Of a stretch of DNA of 50,584 bases, positions 17,420 through 26,370 are shown in pieces. The notes below the pieces were generated by a model. It ran no database searches. It was not told the origin of the DNA and worked only from the letters and a program-made list of their open reading frames with translations. Origin of the DNA: Candidatus Eisenbacteria bacterium (GTDB taxonomy: Bacteria; Eisenbacteria; RBG-16-71-46; SZUA-252); assembly GCA_005893275.1 (NCBI GenBank), contig VBOW01000040.1:4128-54711 (forward strand). The letters run 5' to 3'. Both the position numbers and the translations under genes were made by a program. The number at the start of each line of letters is the position of its first letter. Position 1 is the stretch's first letter.

Positions 17420-19200
17420 TCCCAAAGCCGTGGCGCTTCACGGCGATCGTCTCGGCGCTCTTAGCACTTCTGGCCCGGCCGGTCGCCGTATCGGCGGAGC
17501 CGGCGAGGGCCGCATCTCCGGTTTGGATCTTCTTCACCGATCTCGGCGCGCTGGGGACGCCGGGCCCTGCGCGTGAGGCGGCGCTCGCCCAGGCCTCCCG
17601 GCGCATCACCCAGCGCGCGGTCGCGCGGCGCGCGAAGGCGGCCCGCGAGCGGCTCGCCTCGGGCGGGGGTGCCGCGGGAATTCCTTCCGCGTCCCAGGCC
17701 CCCCTCGACATCCGCGACCTGCCGCCCGATCCCGCCTATGTCGCTGCCGTCGCCGCCAGGGGCGGGACGATCCGCACCCGTTCGGCCTGGCTTAATGCGG
17801 TGAGCATCGAGGCTCCGGCCGAATCGCTCGATGGGATCCGGAAGCTCCCGTTCGTTGCGGAGATCCGGCCGGTCGCAAGCGAGTCCCGGAATGACGCCGG
17901 CTCGACGCATGCCCCGCATGACGCCGGGTCGGCCGGAGCCCCCGGCACGCCCGACGCCTCCGGCGCCCCAACCGGGCAAGACGCCGAGTTCAACGCGGGG
18001 CCCTCGTACCTCCAGATCGACATGCTTCACGTGCCGGAGGTGCACGCGATGGGGCTCCACGGCGAGGGCGTCCTCGTGTGCGTTCTGGATTCGGGATTCG
18101 AGCTCGACCACGAAGCCCTCCGGCAGCTCGAAGTCCGCGGGCAGCGCGACTTCGTGAACGGCGACGATGACCCTTCCTACGATCCACGCACCGACCAACC
18201 GACCCAGTCGAGCCACGGGACCTCGGTGCTCTCGACGATCGCCGGCTTCGCGCCCGGCAAGCTGATCGGTCCTGCCTATCGCGCCGAATACCTCCTCGGC
18301 AAGACGGAGCGAATCGGCTCGGAACGTCCCATCGAGGAGGACTACTGGTGCGCGGGCGTCGAGTGGGCCGAGGGCCAAGGAGCCGACGTCCTGACCAGCT
18401 CTCTCTCGTACCACGATTGGTACCGCTGGCGCGATCTCGACGGCCGCACCGCCGTGGCCACCCGCGCGGCCAACGTCGCGTTCTCGCGGGGGCTCCTCAT
18501 CGTGAACGCGATCGGGAACCAGGGTCCCGGGGAGGGGAGCGTGGGAGCCCCGGCCGACGCCCCGGGCGCGATCTCGGTCGGCGCCGTCAACGGAATCGGG
18601 GCGGTCGCGGGCTTCAGCTCCGTGGGCCCCACCTACGACGGGCGCGTGAAGCCCGACGTGGTCGCGCCGGGTGTGGCCGTCCTCGCCGTGCGCGCACGCA
18701 CCTATGACGAGTACTCGCGATGGAACGGCACGTCATTCTCGACACCGCTCGTCGCCGGATGCGTGGCGCTCATCATGGAACGGCACCCCGATTGGGGGCC
18801 GGAGATGGTGCGCGACGCGCTCACGATGAGCGCGAGCCGCGCCGAACGGCCGGACAATCGATTCGGCTGGGGCCTCGTGAACGCCCGCGATGCGCTCTTC
18901 TACCCTTTCATCGAGGGGACCATTACCGACGAGACCACCCGCGAGCCGCTCCGGGGGGCGAGCGTGCGATGGGAGCCTTGGGGAAGCGTCGATTCGCTGG
19001 ACGCCGCGGCCAGCGATTCCCCCCCGCGAGGCTCGGTCGAGACCGATTCAACCGGCGCCTATGTCATTCCGAGCCTTCCGCGCGGGTCGTTCAGGATCAC
19101 GATCTCGAAGGCGGGGTACCTCGATGCCGCGGCGGGGCCCTACGAGGTCCCGCCCAACCTCGGCGACGCGAACGTCGCGCTTCGCTACCGGGAGAAGTGA
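17416..19200 (+). CDS. Exported subtilisin-like serine protease (S8) with carboxypeptidase-regulatory-like domain
   Basis: 594 residues from GTG 17416, which overlaps the kinase stop. A signal peptide covers about 1-27. The propeptide region follows up to ~150, then an Ala/Pro/Gly/Asp-rich linker. The catalytic triad is Asp225 ([10 protein letters not shown]), His267 (SSHGTSV) and Ser440 (NGTSFSTPL), and the oxyanion Asn lies in AIGNQGPG. The final ~85 residues ([19 protein letters not shown]…[12 protein letters not shown]) form a CarboxypepD_reg-like beta-sandwich. No C-terminal sorting tag is evident. Coupling to the kinase suggests secretion controlled with, or sensed by, that kinase. The last 16 bases overlap the convergent nucleotidase gene. 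Confidence 0.93.
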   Translation: MIPKPWRFTAIVSALLALLARPVAVSAEPARAASPVWIFFTDLGALGTPGPAREAALAQASRRITQRAVARRAKAARERLASGGGAAGIPSASQAPLDIRDLPPDPAYVAAVAARGGTIRTRSAWLNAVSIEAPAESLDGIRKLPFVAEIRPVASESRNDAGSTHAPHDAGSAGAPGTPDASGAPTGQDAEFNAGPSYLQIDMLHVPEVHAMGLHGEGVLVCVLDSGFELDHEALRQLEVRGQRDFVNGDDDPSYDPRTDQPTQSSHGTSVLSTIAGFAPGKLIGPAYRAEYLLGKTERIGSERPIEEDYWCAGVEWAEGQGADVLTSSLSYHDWYRWRDLDGRTAVATRAANVAFSRGLLIVNAIGNQGPGEGSVGAPADAPGAISVGAVNGIGAVAGFSSVGPTYDGRVKPDVVAPGVAVLAVRARTYDEYSRWNGTSFSTPLVAGCVALIMERHPDWGPEMVRDALTMSASRAERPDNRFGWGLVNARDALFYPFIEGTITDETTREPLRGASVRWEPWGSVDSLDAAASDSPPRGSVETDSTGAYVIPSLPRGSFRITISKAGYLDAAAGPYEVPPNLGDANVALRYREK

Positions 19201-20822
19201 AACAGATCCCGCATCGGGAGCGCGCCTTCCCAATGAATGCGGTCGCGCTTCTTGAATTCGTAGCCGGGGTGCCTGCGAAGAAAATCGATGGCCGCGTCCC
19301 GCGTGAAGACGCCGCTTCTCACGGCGGGTCCCGCTTTCTCGAACATCGTGTAGCCGTCGCCGCCTCCGTAGAGGAAATCGATCGTCCCCACCCGGTAAGC
19401 GCGGTCGCTCTCCAGAGGGTGTCCCCCCACGCGGATGTAGTCCGCCCGCCCGCGCCGGATCACGAACTGGACACCCGAGACCTGGGCGAATCCCCCCTTG
19501 CCCAGCCGCCGGGCGATGAAATCGAGAAGCTCCCGCACCTGCCAGCCCTTCATCGGGACCGTCACAACCGTGTTGTCGAACGGGAGCACGGTGTAGATGT
19601 CGCCGACGGTGACGCGCCCCTGCGGCAAGGGCGCGCGGATCCCGCCCGCGTTCATGACAGCGAGATCGGCGTGCGAGGTCTCGAGGATGACGTCGGCGAC
19701 GAAGTCGCCCAGCGGGGTCTCCCCCTGCTCGAGCCCCGACATGCTCACCGGCGCCGGATTCCGAAAGACCGGCTTGTCCATGGAGGTCGCGATCGAGTCC
19801 CGGAAGGGTTGGAGCATCGCGGCCACCCGCGGATCCTCCCCTTCGCTGGGGCGGACGGGAAGGAGCGCGTCGGTCAGGCCCCGAATTCCGCGGGGACCGA
19901 CCCCGACCGCGATCCGTCCGACCCGGTCTCCCCAGCGGCCGGCCTGCACGATTGCGGTGCCTCCGTATCCGTTCGCGTTCCGATTGGAGACAAAGACCGG
20001 ATCCCAGAGAAAGGTGTGGCTGTGCCCCCCGACGATGAGATCGATCCCGGGTACGCGCGAGGCGAGGGCGCGGTCCTCGCCGACCCCGACGTGGGTCACG
20101 GCGATCACGAAATCCGCCTTCGCCCTGAGCTCCGGGACGAGAGTCGACGCGACCGCGATCGGATCGGATACCGCAACGCCGGGGTTGCGCGTGCGGCTCA
20201 CGATCGACACGATCTCTCCCGTCGTGAGCCCCAACATCGCGATCCTGACGCCGTCCACCTCGCGTACGACGTAGGGCGTCGCGAGATATCGGAGCGGCGC
20301 GCCATCCGGAACCCGGGCTCCGCCGATCCACCGCGCGCCCCGCCGGATCCCGGCCGGTACGGGGAAGAGCCGGGACGCCCACGAGCTGTCCCCCGCGACG
20401 AACACGTTGGCGCTCAGGATCGGGAACGCGGCCTCGGAGCGCGCGCGGAGCCAGGAGGCGGGGCCGTCGTCCAGCTCGTGGTTTCCGAGCGCGCCCGCGT
20501 CGTAGCGCATGAGGGTCATCGAGCGATAGTCGGGCACTCCGCGGAAGAAGTTGTAGAGCGGCGTGCCCTGAAACACGTCCCCCGCGTCGAGGAGCAGCGT
20601 CTTCCGATCGGAGGATCGGAGCCGCGCGATCAGCGCCGCGCGCGCCGCCGCGCCACCCACGACCGTCCCCTGCGAATCGTCAAAGGGAAGCAGATGGGCG
20701 TGGATGTCGTTCGTGTGGAGGATGATGAGGGAATCCGGATGGTCCGGCCAGGCCGCGGACGAAATCGTTACGCGGGCCGCGTTGAGAAAGACGAAAGCCG
20801 CGAGGGTCGCGAGGATTCGCAC
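19185..20822 (-). CDS. Exported 5'-nucleotidase / UshA-type metallophosphoesterase
   Basis: About 545 residues. A signal peptide is at the N-terminus (ILATLAAFVFLNAARVTISSA). Metal-binding motifs are in order: HTNDIHAHLLPF, DAGDVFQGTP, GNHELDDG and GGHSHTF. The C-terminal substrate domain has GETPLGDFVADVI, NAGGIR, LPFDNTVV and LYGGGDGYTMF, which recognises the nucleoside. It is therefore a periplasmic enzyme releasing phosphate from nucleotides or related esters. No ATG or ribosome site is available; GTG 20822 gives a compact signal peptide, and TTG 20831 is the alternative. It is convergent with the subtilase gene, sharing 16 bases. Confidence 0.93.
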   Translation of the reverse strand: MRILATLAAFVFLNAARVTISSAAWPDHPDSLIILHTNDIHAHLLPFDDSQGTVVGGAAARAALIARLRSSDRKTLLLDAGDVFQGTPLYNFFRGVPDYRSMTLMRYDAGALGNHELDDGPASWLRARSEAAFPILSANVFVAGDSSWASRLFPVPAGIRRGARWIGGARVPDGAPLRYLATPYVVREVDGVRIAMLGLTTGEIVSIVSRTRNPGVAVSDPIAVASTLVPELRAKADFVIAVTHVGVGEDRALASRVPGIDLIVGGHSHTFLWDPVFVSNRNANGYGGTAIVQAGRWGDRVGRIAVGVGPRGIRGLTDALLPVRPSEGEDPRVAAMLQPFRDSIATSMDKPVFRNPAPVSMSGLEQGETPLGDFVADVILETSHADLAVMNAGGIRAPLPQGRVTVGDIYTVLPFDNTVVTVPMKGWQVRELLDFIARRLGKGGFAQVSGVQFVIRRGRADYIRVGGHPLESDRAYRVGTIDFLYGGGDGYTMFEKAGPAVRSGVFTRDAAIDFLRRHPGYEFKKRDRIHWEGALPMRDLFHFSR

Positions 20823-20913
20823 TCTATGCAAGACTACGTACAGGGGTCGCGCTCCAACTTGGGGACTCGCCGAGGCTTCCCATGATGCCTCGGGGCGCGC
20901 CGGCGCAAATTCC

Positions 20914-20942
20914 TTGACACAAGTGCCGGTATTCTATATAGT
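20914..20942 (+). promoter_or_regulatory. Strong promoter of the zinc-ribbon/cold-shock operon
   Basis: TTGACA (20914-20919), exactly 17 bases, TATAGT (20937-20942). Transcription would start near 20949, leaving a leader of about 190 bases before ATG 21143. Confidence 0.7.
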
Positions 20943-20948
20943 TAACAT

Positions 20949-21142
20949 GTGCGTCGTCAAATTTCCGCGCGGCGGAGGAGTCTTCGGTAGCAACGAGCGG
21001 AACCCAGTGCATCTTCTCAACCCCGATCCGACCTTTCCCGCATCGTCCCAACGAGCCCTTCGTATGCTACATCTCTGCCCCTGGCGTTACTCGCCCGCCG
21101 GGGGCTTCGCGTTTTCAAAGGCGAGGACGCCTCGGAGGCTTC
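20949..21142 (+). promoter_or_regulatory. Long leader with terminator-like hairpin
   Basis: About 190 untranslated bases. Near its end GCCCCTGGCG (21077-21086) pairs with CGCCGGGGGC (21096-21105), giving ten pairs including one T-G, followed by TTCGCGTTTT. This resembles an attenuator. Cold-shock genes elsewhere have long, temperature-folding leaders; a similar role is inferred. Short open frames here lack ribosome sites. Confidence 0.45.
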
Positions 21143-21487
21143 ATGGTGGAGAGCGATAAGGTCATCAAGTGTAGGGACTGCGGGGAGGAGTTTGTATTCA
21201 CTGCGGGGGAGCAGGCTTTCTACAAGGAACGTGGCTTCCAGCATGAGCCGACCCGGTGCCGGCGCTGCCGTGACGAGAAGAAGCGGCAGGGCCCGGGAGC
21301 GGTGGCGGGACCACTCAGCGCGGCCCCCGCATCCACGGGAACGTCCTCGCGCGAGTTTCACGAAGCGGTCTGCTCCTCGTGCGGCGTGACGACGCAGGTT
21401 CCGTTCAAGCCGACCGCGGGCAAGCCGGTCTATTGCCGGGACTGCTTCCAGTCTGTTCGCGCCGGAAGGGGGGTTGGCGCCTCGTAG
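21143..21487 (+). CDS. Small double zinc-ribbon protein
   Basis: 114 residues, soluble. The N-terminal unit has CRDCGEEFVFTAGEQAFY and, 18 residues on, CRRCRDEKK, a four-Cys zinc ribbon of the 'probable zinc-ribbon' type. The C-terminal unit has CSSCG and YCRDCFQS, a second four-Cys site seen in CxxC-x-CxxC proteins of many environmental bacteria. The two are joined by an Ala/Pro/Gly/Ser linker at ~50-70. Likely nucleic-acid or protein binding; no enzyme residues are visible. GGAGG lies four bases before the ATG. Its gene is followed 48 bases later by a cold-shock gene under the same promoter, suggesting a shared RNA-related role. Confidence 0.8.
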   Translation: MVESDKVIKCRDCGEEFVFTAGEQAFYKERGFQHEPTRCRRCRDEKKRQGPGAVAGPLSAAPASTGTSSREFHEAVCSSCGVTTQVPFKPTAGKPVYCRDCFQSVRAGRGVGAS

Positions 21488-21535
21488 AGCCACGAAAGAT
21501 CCAAACGTACAAGCTCGAAAGGAGGGGCCCTGCAC

Positions 21536-21745
21536 TTGAAGCACCACGGCTCGGTCAAGTGGTTCAACGAGACCAAGGGTTACGGGTTCATCCGCGAAGA
21601 TTCCGGCGAGGAGTTCTTCGTTCACCACTCGGCGATCCAATGTGAGGGCTTTCGGACGCTCGCAGAAGGAGAGGTCGTCGAGTTCGAATCGATGGAGGGT
21701 CAGAAGGGGAAGCAAGCCGCCAACGTCGTGAAAGTCCGGACCTAG
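21536..21745 (+). CDS. Cold-shock protein (CspA family), second copy
   Basis: 69 residues, one cold-shock domain. [15 protein letters not shown] holds RNP1 and EFFVHHSAI is RNP2; it ends [11 protein letters not shown]. It differs from the copy at 12823 in having HH rather than HY in RNP2 and a Cys after the SAIQ motif. It starts at TTG 21536, supported by AAAGGAGG at 21518-21525; no ATG fits. It is the second gene after the zinc-ribbon gene and is followed by a terminator. Confidence 0.93.
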   Translation: MKHHGSVKWFNETKGYGFIREDSGEEFFVHHSAIQCEGFRTLAEGEVVEFESMEGQKGKQAANVVKVRT

Positions 21746-21770
21746 CTCGGGCGGCACCTTGAGCCATATG

Positions 21771-21806
21771 GCCCCGGCGGGAATTTCCTCCGTCGGGGTT
21801 CGTATT
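21771..21806 (+). terminator. Intrinsic terminator after the cold-shock gene
   Basis: CCCCGGCGGGA, a short loop, TCCGTCGGGG (ten pairs with two G-T), then TTCGTATT. The T tract is modest. Confidence 0.6.
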
Positions 21807-21878
21807 ATCGGGCGAATGCGATAGAGTTCCCGATCCATGACCGCACGTCTGTCCCGGATCTCGGAGGTCCGCACCCGA

Positions 21879-24617
21879 ATGCGCGCCAACCCAGCCCTTC
21901 TGCTCCTCGCCCTGCTCCTGGTCCCGGCTCAAGAAGCCTCCGCCCTGCCCGATCTCGTTCGGACCCTGCCCAACAAGATCACGGTCGTCGTGCGCGAAGT
22001 TCATACCCGCCCCATCGTCTCGATTCAGGCCTGGATGCGCGCGGGCACCCGCGACGAGGCGGTAAAGGACCGCGGTCTGGCGGTCGGGACCGCGCAGTGC
22101 ATCATGGAGGCGACCTCCGAGCGTGATCCGGGACAGATGCAGAAGGAGGTCTACGCGCTGGCGGGCACGTACGCGAGCGATGCGGGCTACGACTACTCCT
22201 ACTTCGATCTCACCGTCCCGGCGCCTTCCTTTGTAAAGGGCCTCAAGCTTCTCGCCGACGGGCTGATGCACGCGCGTCTGGACGGGCCGGTCATGGATCT
22301 GGCGCTCGGCAGGGCGAAGGGGCTCGCGCGCACGGTCCTCGCCGATGCGGATCGCGCCGCGGTGAACACGGTGCGCGCCCAGCTCCACGAGGGGACGCCG
22401 CTCGTATCACCCCTGGCGATCCACGAGCACGAGTTTACCGGGATCACGGCGACCCTGATCCAGCGGTTCTATCGCGATTACTACGTCGCGGAGAATCTGA
22501 CGGTCGTCGTGGTCGGAGACGTGGACGCCGAGGACGCTGTCACGAAGGTTGGGGCGGCATTCGGCGCGATGCAGCGCGGGAAGGCCTCGTCGCGCTCGCG
22601 CTTCAACGAGCGGCCTTTCGAGGGCCCGCGCGCCGTTCTCGATCGCAATCCGCCCGATACCCACGGCGCGGCGGTCGCCGTCGGCTTCCGCGCGCCGGTC
22701 TGGGGAAGCGCGGACGCGCTCGCGCTCGACATTCTCATGGCCGTGCTGGTCGACAGCCCCTCCTCGCGCGCTCAAACGCGGCTCAACTCGGGGAACGCCG
22801 AGTTTCTCCGCGCCGCGGCGATACGGGAATACGAGACGGACGGCGGCACGGTCGCGCTCACCCTCGCCGTCAATCCCGACAGTTTGCAGGATGCCGAAGG
22901 GGCGCTCCTGACGATGGTGGAGCAGGCGCGGTCGACCCCGGTCACCGCCCAGGAGCTCGACGCCGCGGTCACGTCCGTGCTGTTGCGGGATCTCTTCACG
23001 CGAGCCGACCAGAGCGGGGTCGGGCGCGCCACCGCGCTCGCTTTCCTCCGAGGGGCTCCCGGTTCGGACGACGTCTACGTGCGGCGGTTGAAGGCGCTCC
23101 GACCCGAAGATCTAATCGCGGTCGCCCGCAAGTACCTCGACATGAAGAAGGCGGTCGTGGTGGAGATGGGTCCCTCCGACGTCATGAACAGGTTCAAGCA
23201 AAGCGATCTCGAGCGGCGGGTTCGCGAGAAGCAAGCGGTGTATGTGGCCGCGTACCGCGGCGGGCCCCAGGTGACCGCCAGCGGAGACGCCGAACGCCAG
23301 GCCAGGATCGATGCGGCGCTCAAGCAGATCCCAGCCAAAGCGGAGAGCGCCGGCCGCGGCCGGGTCGTGCGCACGGCACTTCCGGGGGGCGCGCGGCTCC
23401 TGACGAGCGAAGACCACAGCGCGCCGCTCGTCTCGGTCGCGCTCTATTTCATGGGAGGGGTGCGGTACGAGAGCGACAAGACGAACGGGGTGACGGCGCT
23501 GGTGCGCGAGGCGCTCCTCAACTCGTACGATCCCCGAGGCAAGGGGCTCACCTACCGCCAGACGCTCGGCCAGATGGGGAAGCTCACCTCCTACCAGGAC
23601 AAGGACATGTGGGGGTGCGCGGTGACGCTCCCATCCGATTCGTGGCGGGAAGCGCTCCAGCGTATGGGCTCGATGTTCGCCCATCCGGGTCTCGATACGG
23701 TGAACGTGGACGCGACCCGGATTTACGTTCTCGACGAGCTCGATAAATGGCTCGACGACGACCAGGCCCAGCGCGAGCGGCTCATTTTTCCGACCAAGTA
23801 CCAAATCAGCGGCTATCGGCTGCCGGCGCTGGGCTCACACCGGACGCTCGTGAGCATGCCGCACTCGGAGATCGAGGACTTCTACCGCAGATTCGTGGTC
23901 CAGCAGAACATGGTCGTCTGCGTCTTCGGGGACATCGACGCCTCCCTGGCTCCGCCAGCCGCGGAAGAGGCGGTTCGCGATGTTTCGACAAAGGCCTTCC
24001 GACCGGGAACCGTGGCGCAAGAGGGAGATTTCGAAGGGTTCCGCGAGAAGTGGGAGCTCGGGCAGGGCGCGAACAGTACCGTGGCGCTCGCGTTCAATGG
24101 GCCGCCGGCGCGAAGCCCGGACATCCCGGCGCTCTACGTGTTCGCATCGCTCCTGAGCGGGCCCAAGGGGTGGTTCGAGCAATACATCATCAAGACGGGC
24201 GGGGCCAAGGGAGCGAACGCCATCCTCTCGCAGGCTATGGACGAATGCCCCCTGATCGCGACCCTGACGGTGGGGGGCCCGCTCCAGGAAGAGGACATGG
24301 TCAAGCTCCTGTTCCGACAGATCAAGAAGGCCGCGCTCCTGCCGCTTCACGGGGACCTCGCGCCGGACCTCGTGTACGCGAAGACGCTGGCGTCCGGCGG
24401 CTACCTCATGGCCCTCGATTCCAACCCGACGCGCGCCCTCCAGTACGCGCGGGCAGAGCTCTTTGGGTTGGGGATCGATTATCCGATCCTCCTGCCGGCG
24501 AAGATCGAAGGAACGACCTCCGACGACCTCCTTCGCATCGGGCTCAGGTACTTCCAAAAAGATCAGTGGAATCGGGCGCCGTACGCGATCTGCGAGACGC
24601 GCCCCGGCGGCTGGTAG
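21879..24617 (+). CDS. Exported double M16-type protein without the zinc motif
   Basis: 912 residues from ATG 21879 (GGAGG 11 bases upstream); ATG 21837 would add 14 residues. A signal peptide (NPALLLLALLLVP…ASA) directs it to the periplasm. Two M16 peptidase-like halves are seen: residues ~25-480 start LPNKITVVVREV and continue YYVAENLTVVVVGDVD; residues ~500-905 start LPGGARLLTSEDHSAPLVSV and continue FVVQQNMVVCVFGDID. In active M16 enzymes the HxxEH zinc motif follows Gly-Leu-Ala. Here the first half has GLAVGTAQCIME and the second GVTALVREALL, so the metal-binding histidines are missing in both. It is probably not a protease as it stands; a chaperone or partner role is possible. Confidence 0.85.
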   Translation: MRANPALLLLALLLVPAQEASALPDLVRTLPNKITVVVREVHTRPIVSIQAWMRAGTRDEAVKDRGLAVGTAQCIMEATSERDPGQMQKEVYALAGTYASDAGYDYSYFDLTVPAPSFVKGLKLLADGLMHARLDGPVMDLALGRAKGLARTVLADADRAAVNTVRAQLHEGTPLVSPLAIHEHEFTGITATLIQRFYRDYYVAENLTVVVVGDVDAEDAVTKVGAAFGAMQRGKASSRSRFNERPFEGPRAVLDRNPPDTHGAAVAVGFRAPVWGSADALALDILMAVLVDSPSSRAQTRLNSGNAEFLRAAAIREYETDGGTVALTLAVNPDSLQDAEGALLTMVEQARSTPVTAQELDAAVTSVLLRDLFTRADQSGVGRATALAFLRGAPGSDDVYVRRLKALRPEDLIAVARKYLDMKKAVVVEMGPSDVMNRFKQSDLERRVREKQAVYVAAYRGGPQVTASGDAERQARIDAALKQIPAKAESAGRGRVVRTALPGGARLLTSEDHSAPLVSVALYFMGGVRYESDKTNGVTALVREALLNSYDPRGKGLTYRQTLGQMGKLTSYQDKDMWGCAVTLPSDSWREALQRMGSMFAHPGLDTVNVDATRIYVLDELDKWLDDDQAQRERLIFPTKYQISGYRLPALGSHRTLVSMPHSEIEDFYRRFVVQQNMVVCVFGDIDASLAPPAAEEAVRDVSTKAFRPGTVAQEGDFEGFREKWELGQGANSTVALAFNGPPARSPDIPALYVFASLLSGPKGWFEQYIIKTGGAKGANAILSQAMDECPLIATLTVGGPLQEEDMVKLLFRQIKKAALLPLHGDLAPDLVYAKTLASGGYLMALDSNPTRALQYARAELFGLGIDYPILLPAKIEGTTSDDLLRIGLRYFQKDQWNRAPYAICETRPGGW

Positions 24618-24649
24618 CGGGCGGATCCGCGCCTTGGCCCCGCACTGAC

Positions 24650-25579
24650 TTGGAGCCGGTCGCCGTCATCGTCACCGTACGGAACGAAGCGGGGTCGATC
24701 GGCGCCCTTCTCGGTTCCATTCTCTCGGGCACCCGGCTCCCGGACGAGATCGTCGTGGCGGACGGCGGCTCCAGCGATCGAACGCTCGAGCTGCTCCACT
24801 CCCGCGCCGCCGCCGATCCGCGGATTCGCGCGGTCTCCGCTCCCGGCAACCGCTCCGTCGGCCGGAACGCCGCGGTCCGCGCTTCCCGATCCCCGATCAT
24901 CGCGTGCACCGACGCCGGCGTGGAAGTCGAGCCGGACTGGCTCGAGCGGATCACGCGCCCGTTCGACTTGGTCCCCGAGACCGACGTGGTCGCCGGGGTT
25001 ACTGTTCCTGCGGGTACGACCTGGTTCGAGCGCGCCGCCGGGGTGATCTCCGCCCCGCGCGCCGATGAAATCAACCTCGCGCGGTTTCTCCCCTCGACGC
25101 GTTCCGTCGCGTTTCGCCGTTCGGCGTGGGAGCGGGTCCGCGGTTTCGACGAATCGCTCGCCCACAACGAGGACACGCCGTTCGCGCTGGAGCTCAAGCG
25201 CTCGGGAGCGCGGTTTCATTTCGAGCCTCGCGCGCGCGTCCGCTGGCGTCCGCGCGGCGACGTGGGGTCCTTTTTCCGCCAGCACAGGCGATTCGGATTC
25301 GGGGACGGCGAGTCCCGCGCACAGGGCTGGTTCTATGCAACCCTCGCGGCGAAATACGTCTTGGGCGCGGCTCTCTTCCTGATGGGCTTTCGATTTCGAG
25401 CGGCGTGGTGGCTGCTCGGGCTCGGCGTGGTCCTGTTCGCGGTCGGACAGGCGCGAAGGGGAGTCGGAAGGATCGGAAACGTGGAGACCGCGCTGGCGGT
25501 GCCGCTCTTGAAGGTGGTCTACGACGTGGCCTATCTGAGCGGGTACGTGCGCGGGCGGCTGAGCCGCCTCGGCCGCTAG
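24650..25579 (+). CDS. Glycosyltransferase family 2, membrane-associated
   Basis: 309 residues. The GT-A nucleotide-sugar domain covers ~1-215: VAVIVTVRNEAGSIGALLGSI, then DEIVVADGGSSDRT, RSVGRNAAV and CTDAGVEV (the acidic metal motif position), and HNEDTPFALELKRSG (catalytic ED region). Two or more hydrophobic helices at ~230-275 (YVLGAALFLMGF, WWLLGLGVVLFAVG) anchor the C-terminus. It probably builds envelope glycan or glycolipid; donor and acceptor are unknown. The only plausible start is TTG 24650, 32 bases after the M16 gene. The stop TAG sits inside a CTAG shared with the convergent cdaA stop. Confidence 0.88.
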   Translation: MEPVAVIVTVRNEAGSIGALLGSILSGTRLPDEIVVADGGSSDRTLELLHSRAAADPRIRAVSAPGNRSVGRNAAVRASRSPIIACTDAGVEVEPDWLERITRPFDLVPETDVVAGVTVPAGTTWFERAAGVISAPRADEINLARFLPSTRSVAFRRSAWERVRGFDESLAHNEDTPFALELKRSGARFHFEPRARVRWRPRGDVGSFFRQHRRFGFGDGESRAQGWFYATLAAKYVLGAALFLMGFRFRAAWWLLGLGVVLFAVGQARRGVGRIGNVETALAVPLLKVVYDVAYLSGYVRGRLSRLGR

Positions 25580-26370
25580 CTCTCCTGCCCGACCTCTTCG
25601 GGCCCCGGGCTTTCCTCAGGCCTCGGGTTGAAGATCGCGGCCAGCTCGCTGCGGAGCTGCCCCGAGTCTAGCTTCCATTTCAGCTCCCCTTTGTGCGCGA
25701 TCGAGATCGCGCCGGTTTCCTCCGACACGACGATGACGACCGCGTCGGTCTCCTCGGCCAGCCCCAGCGCGGCGCGATGACGCGTCCCGAGAAGGGGGGA
25801 GAGTCCGCGTGTCTGGCTCAGGGGCAGGATGCAGCCGGCCGCGACGATCTGATCGCCGCGGAGGATCGCCGCGCCGTCGTGGAGGGGCGAATGCGGCGTG
25901 AAGACGGTCTCCAGCAGCTCCGAGCTGACGCGCGCTTCGAGCTTGGTGCCGGTCTCCACGTAGTTGCGAAGCCCCATGTCCCGTTCCACCACGATGAGCG
26001 CCCCACGCCGCTCCTCGCTCATCTCCTCCACCGATTTCAAGATTTCGCCGACGACGCCGTAACCCTCCACGCGGATGAGCGCGCGGAGCAGGCGGTTCTG
26101 GCCGATGTGGGTCAGGAGCGCGCGCAACTCGGGCTGGAACAGGATTACGAACAGGATGACCCAGACCGTCTTCAGGCTGTTGATGATCCAGTTGAGGGCG
26201 TTCAAGCGGAACCATTGCGCCACGATGGAGACGAACACGATCACGACGAGCCCCACGAACATCTGCGAGGCGCGGGTGCCTTTGATCATCGCGAACAGGC
26301 GGTAGAAGAGAAACGCGACGATCAGCACATCGAGGACGTCGAGGAGGATCTGGGGCTTGATCGCGATCAC
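25576..26370 (-). CDS. cdaA: Diadenylate cyclase, CdaA type (c-di-AMP synthase)
   Basis: 264 residues. Three hydrophobic segments in the first ~90 residues (LLDVLDVLIVAFLFYRLF, MFVGLVVIVFVSIVAQW, TVWVILFVILFQPEL) are followed by the DAC domain. The DAC signatures are LHDGAAIL (Asp-Gly-Ala, metal/ATP) and GTRHRAALGLAEETDA (RHR, ATP), both intact. It condenses two ATP into cyclic di-AMP at the membrane. No cdaR or glmM partner is next to it. The start GTG overlaps the folP stop (GTGA), a pairing seen in several phyla. The C-terminal ~25 residues are Pro/Glu-rich. Confidence 0.95.
   Translation of the reverse strand: MIAIKPQILLDVLDVLIVAFLFYRLFAMIKGTRASQMFVGLVVIVFVSIVAQWFRLNALNWIINSLKTVWVILFVILFQPELRALLTHIGQNRLLRALIRVEGYGVVGEILKSVEEMSEERRGALIVVERDMGLRNYVETGTKLEARVSSELLETVFTPHSPLHDGAAILRGDQIVAAGCILPLSQTRGLSPLLGTRHRAALGLAEETDAVVIVVSEETGAISIAHKGELKWKLDSGQLRSELAAIFNPRPEESPGPEEVGQES

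Noticed and set aside
20704-21159. Open frame of 151 codons over the nucleotidase 5' end and the cold-shock leader
   Set aside because: It crosses a strong promoter and hairpin, has no family features and overlaps a supported gene on the other strand.
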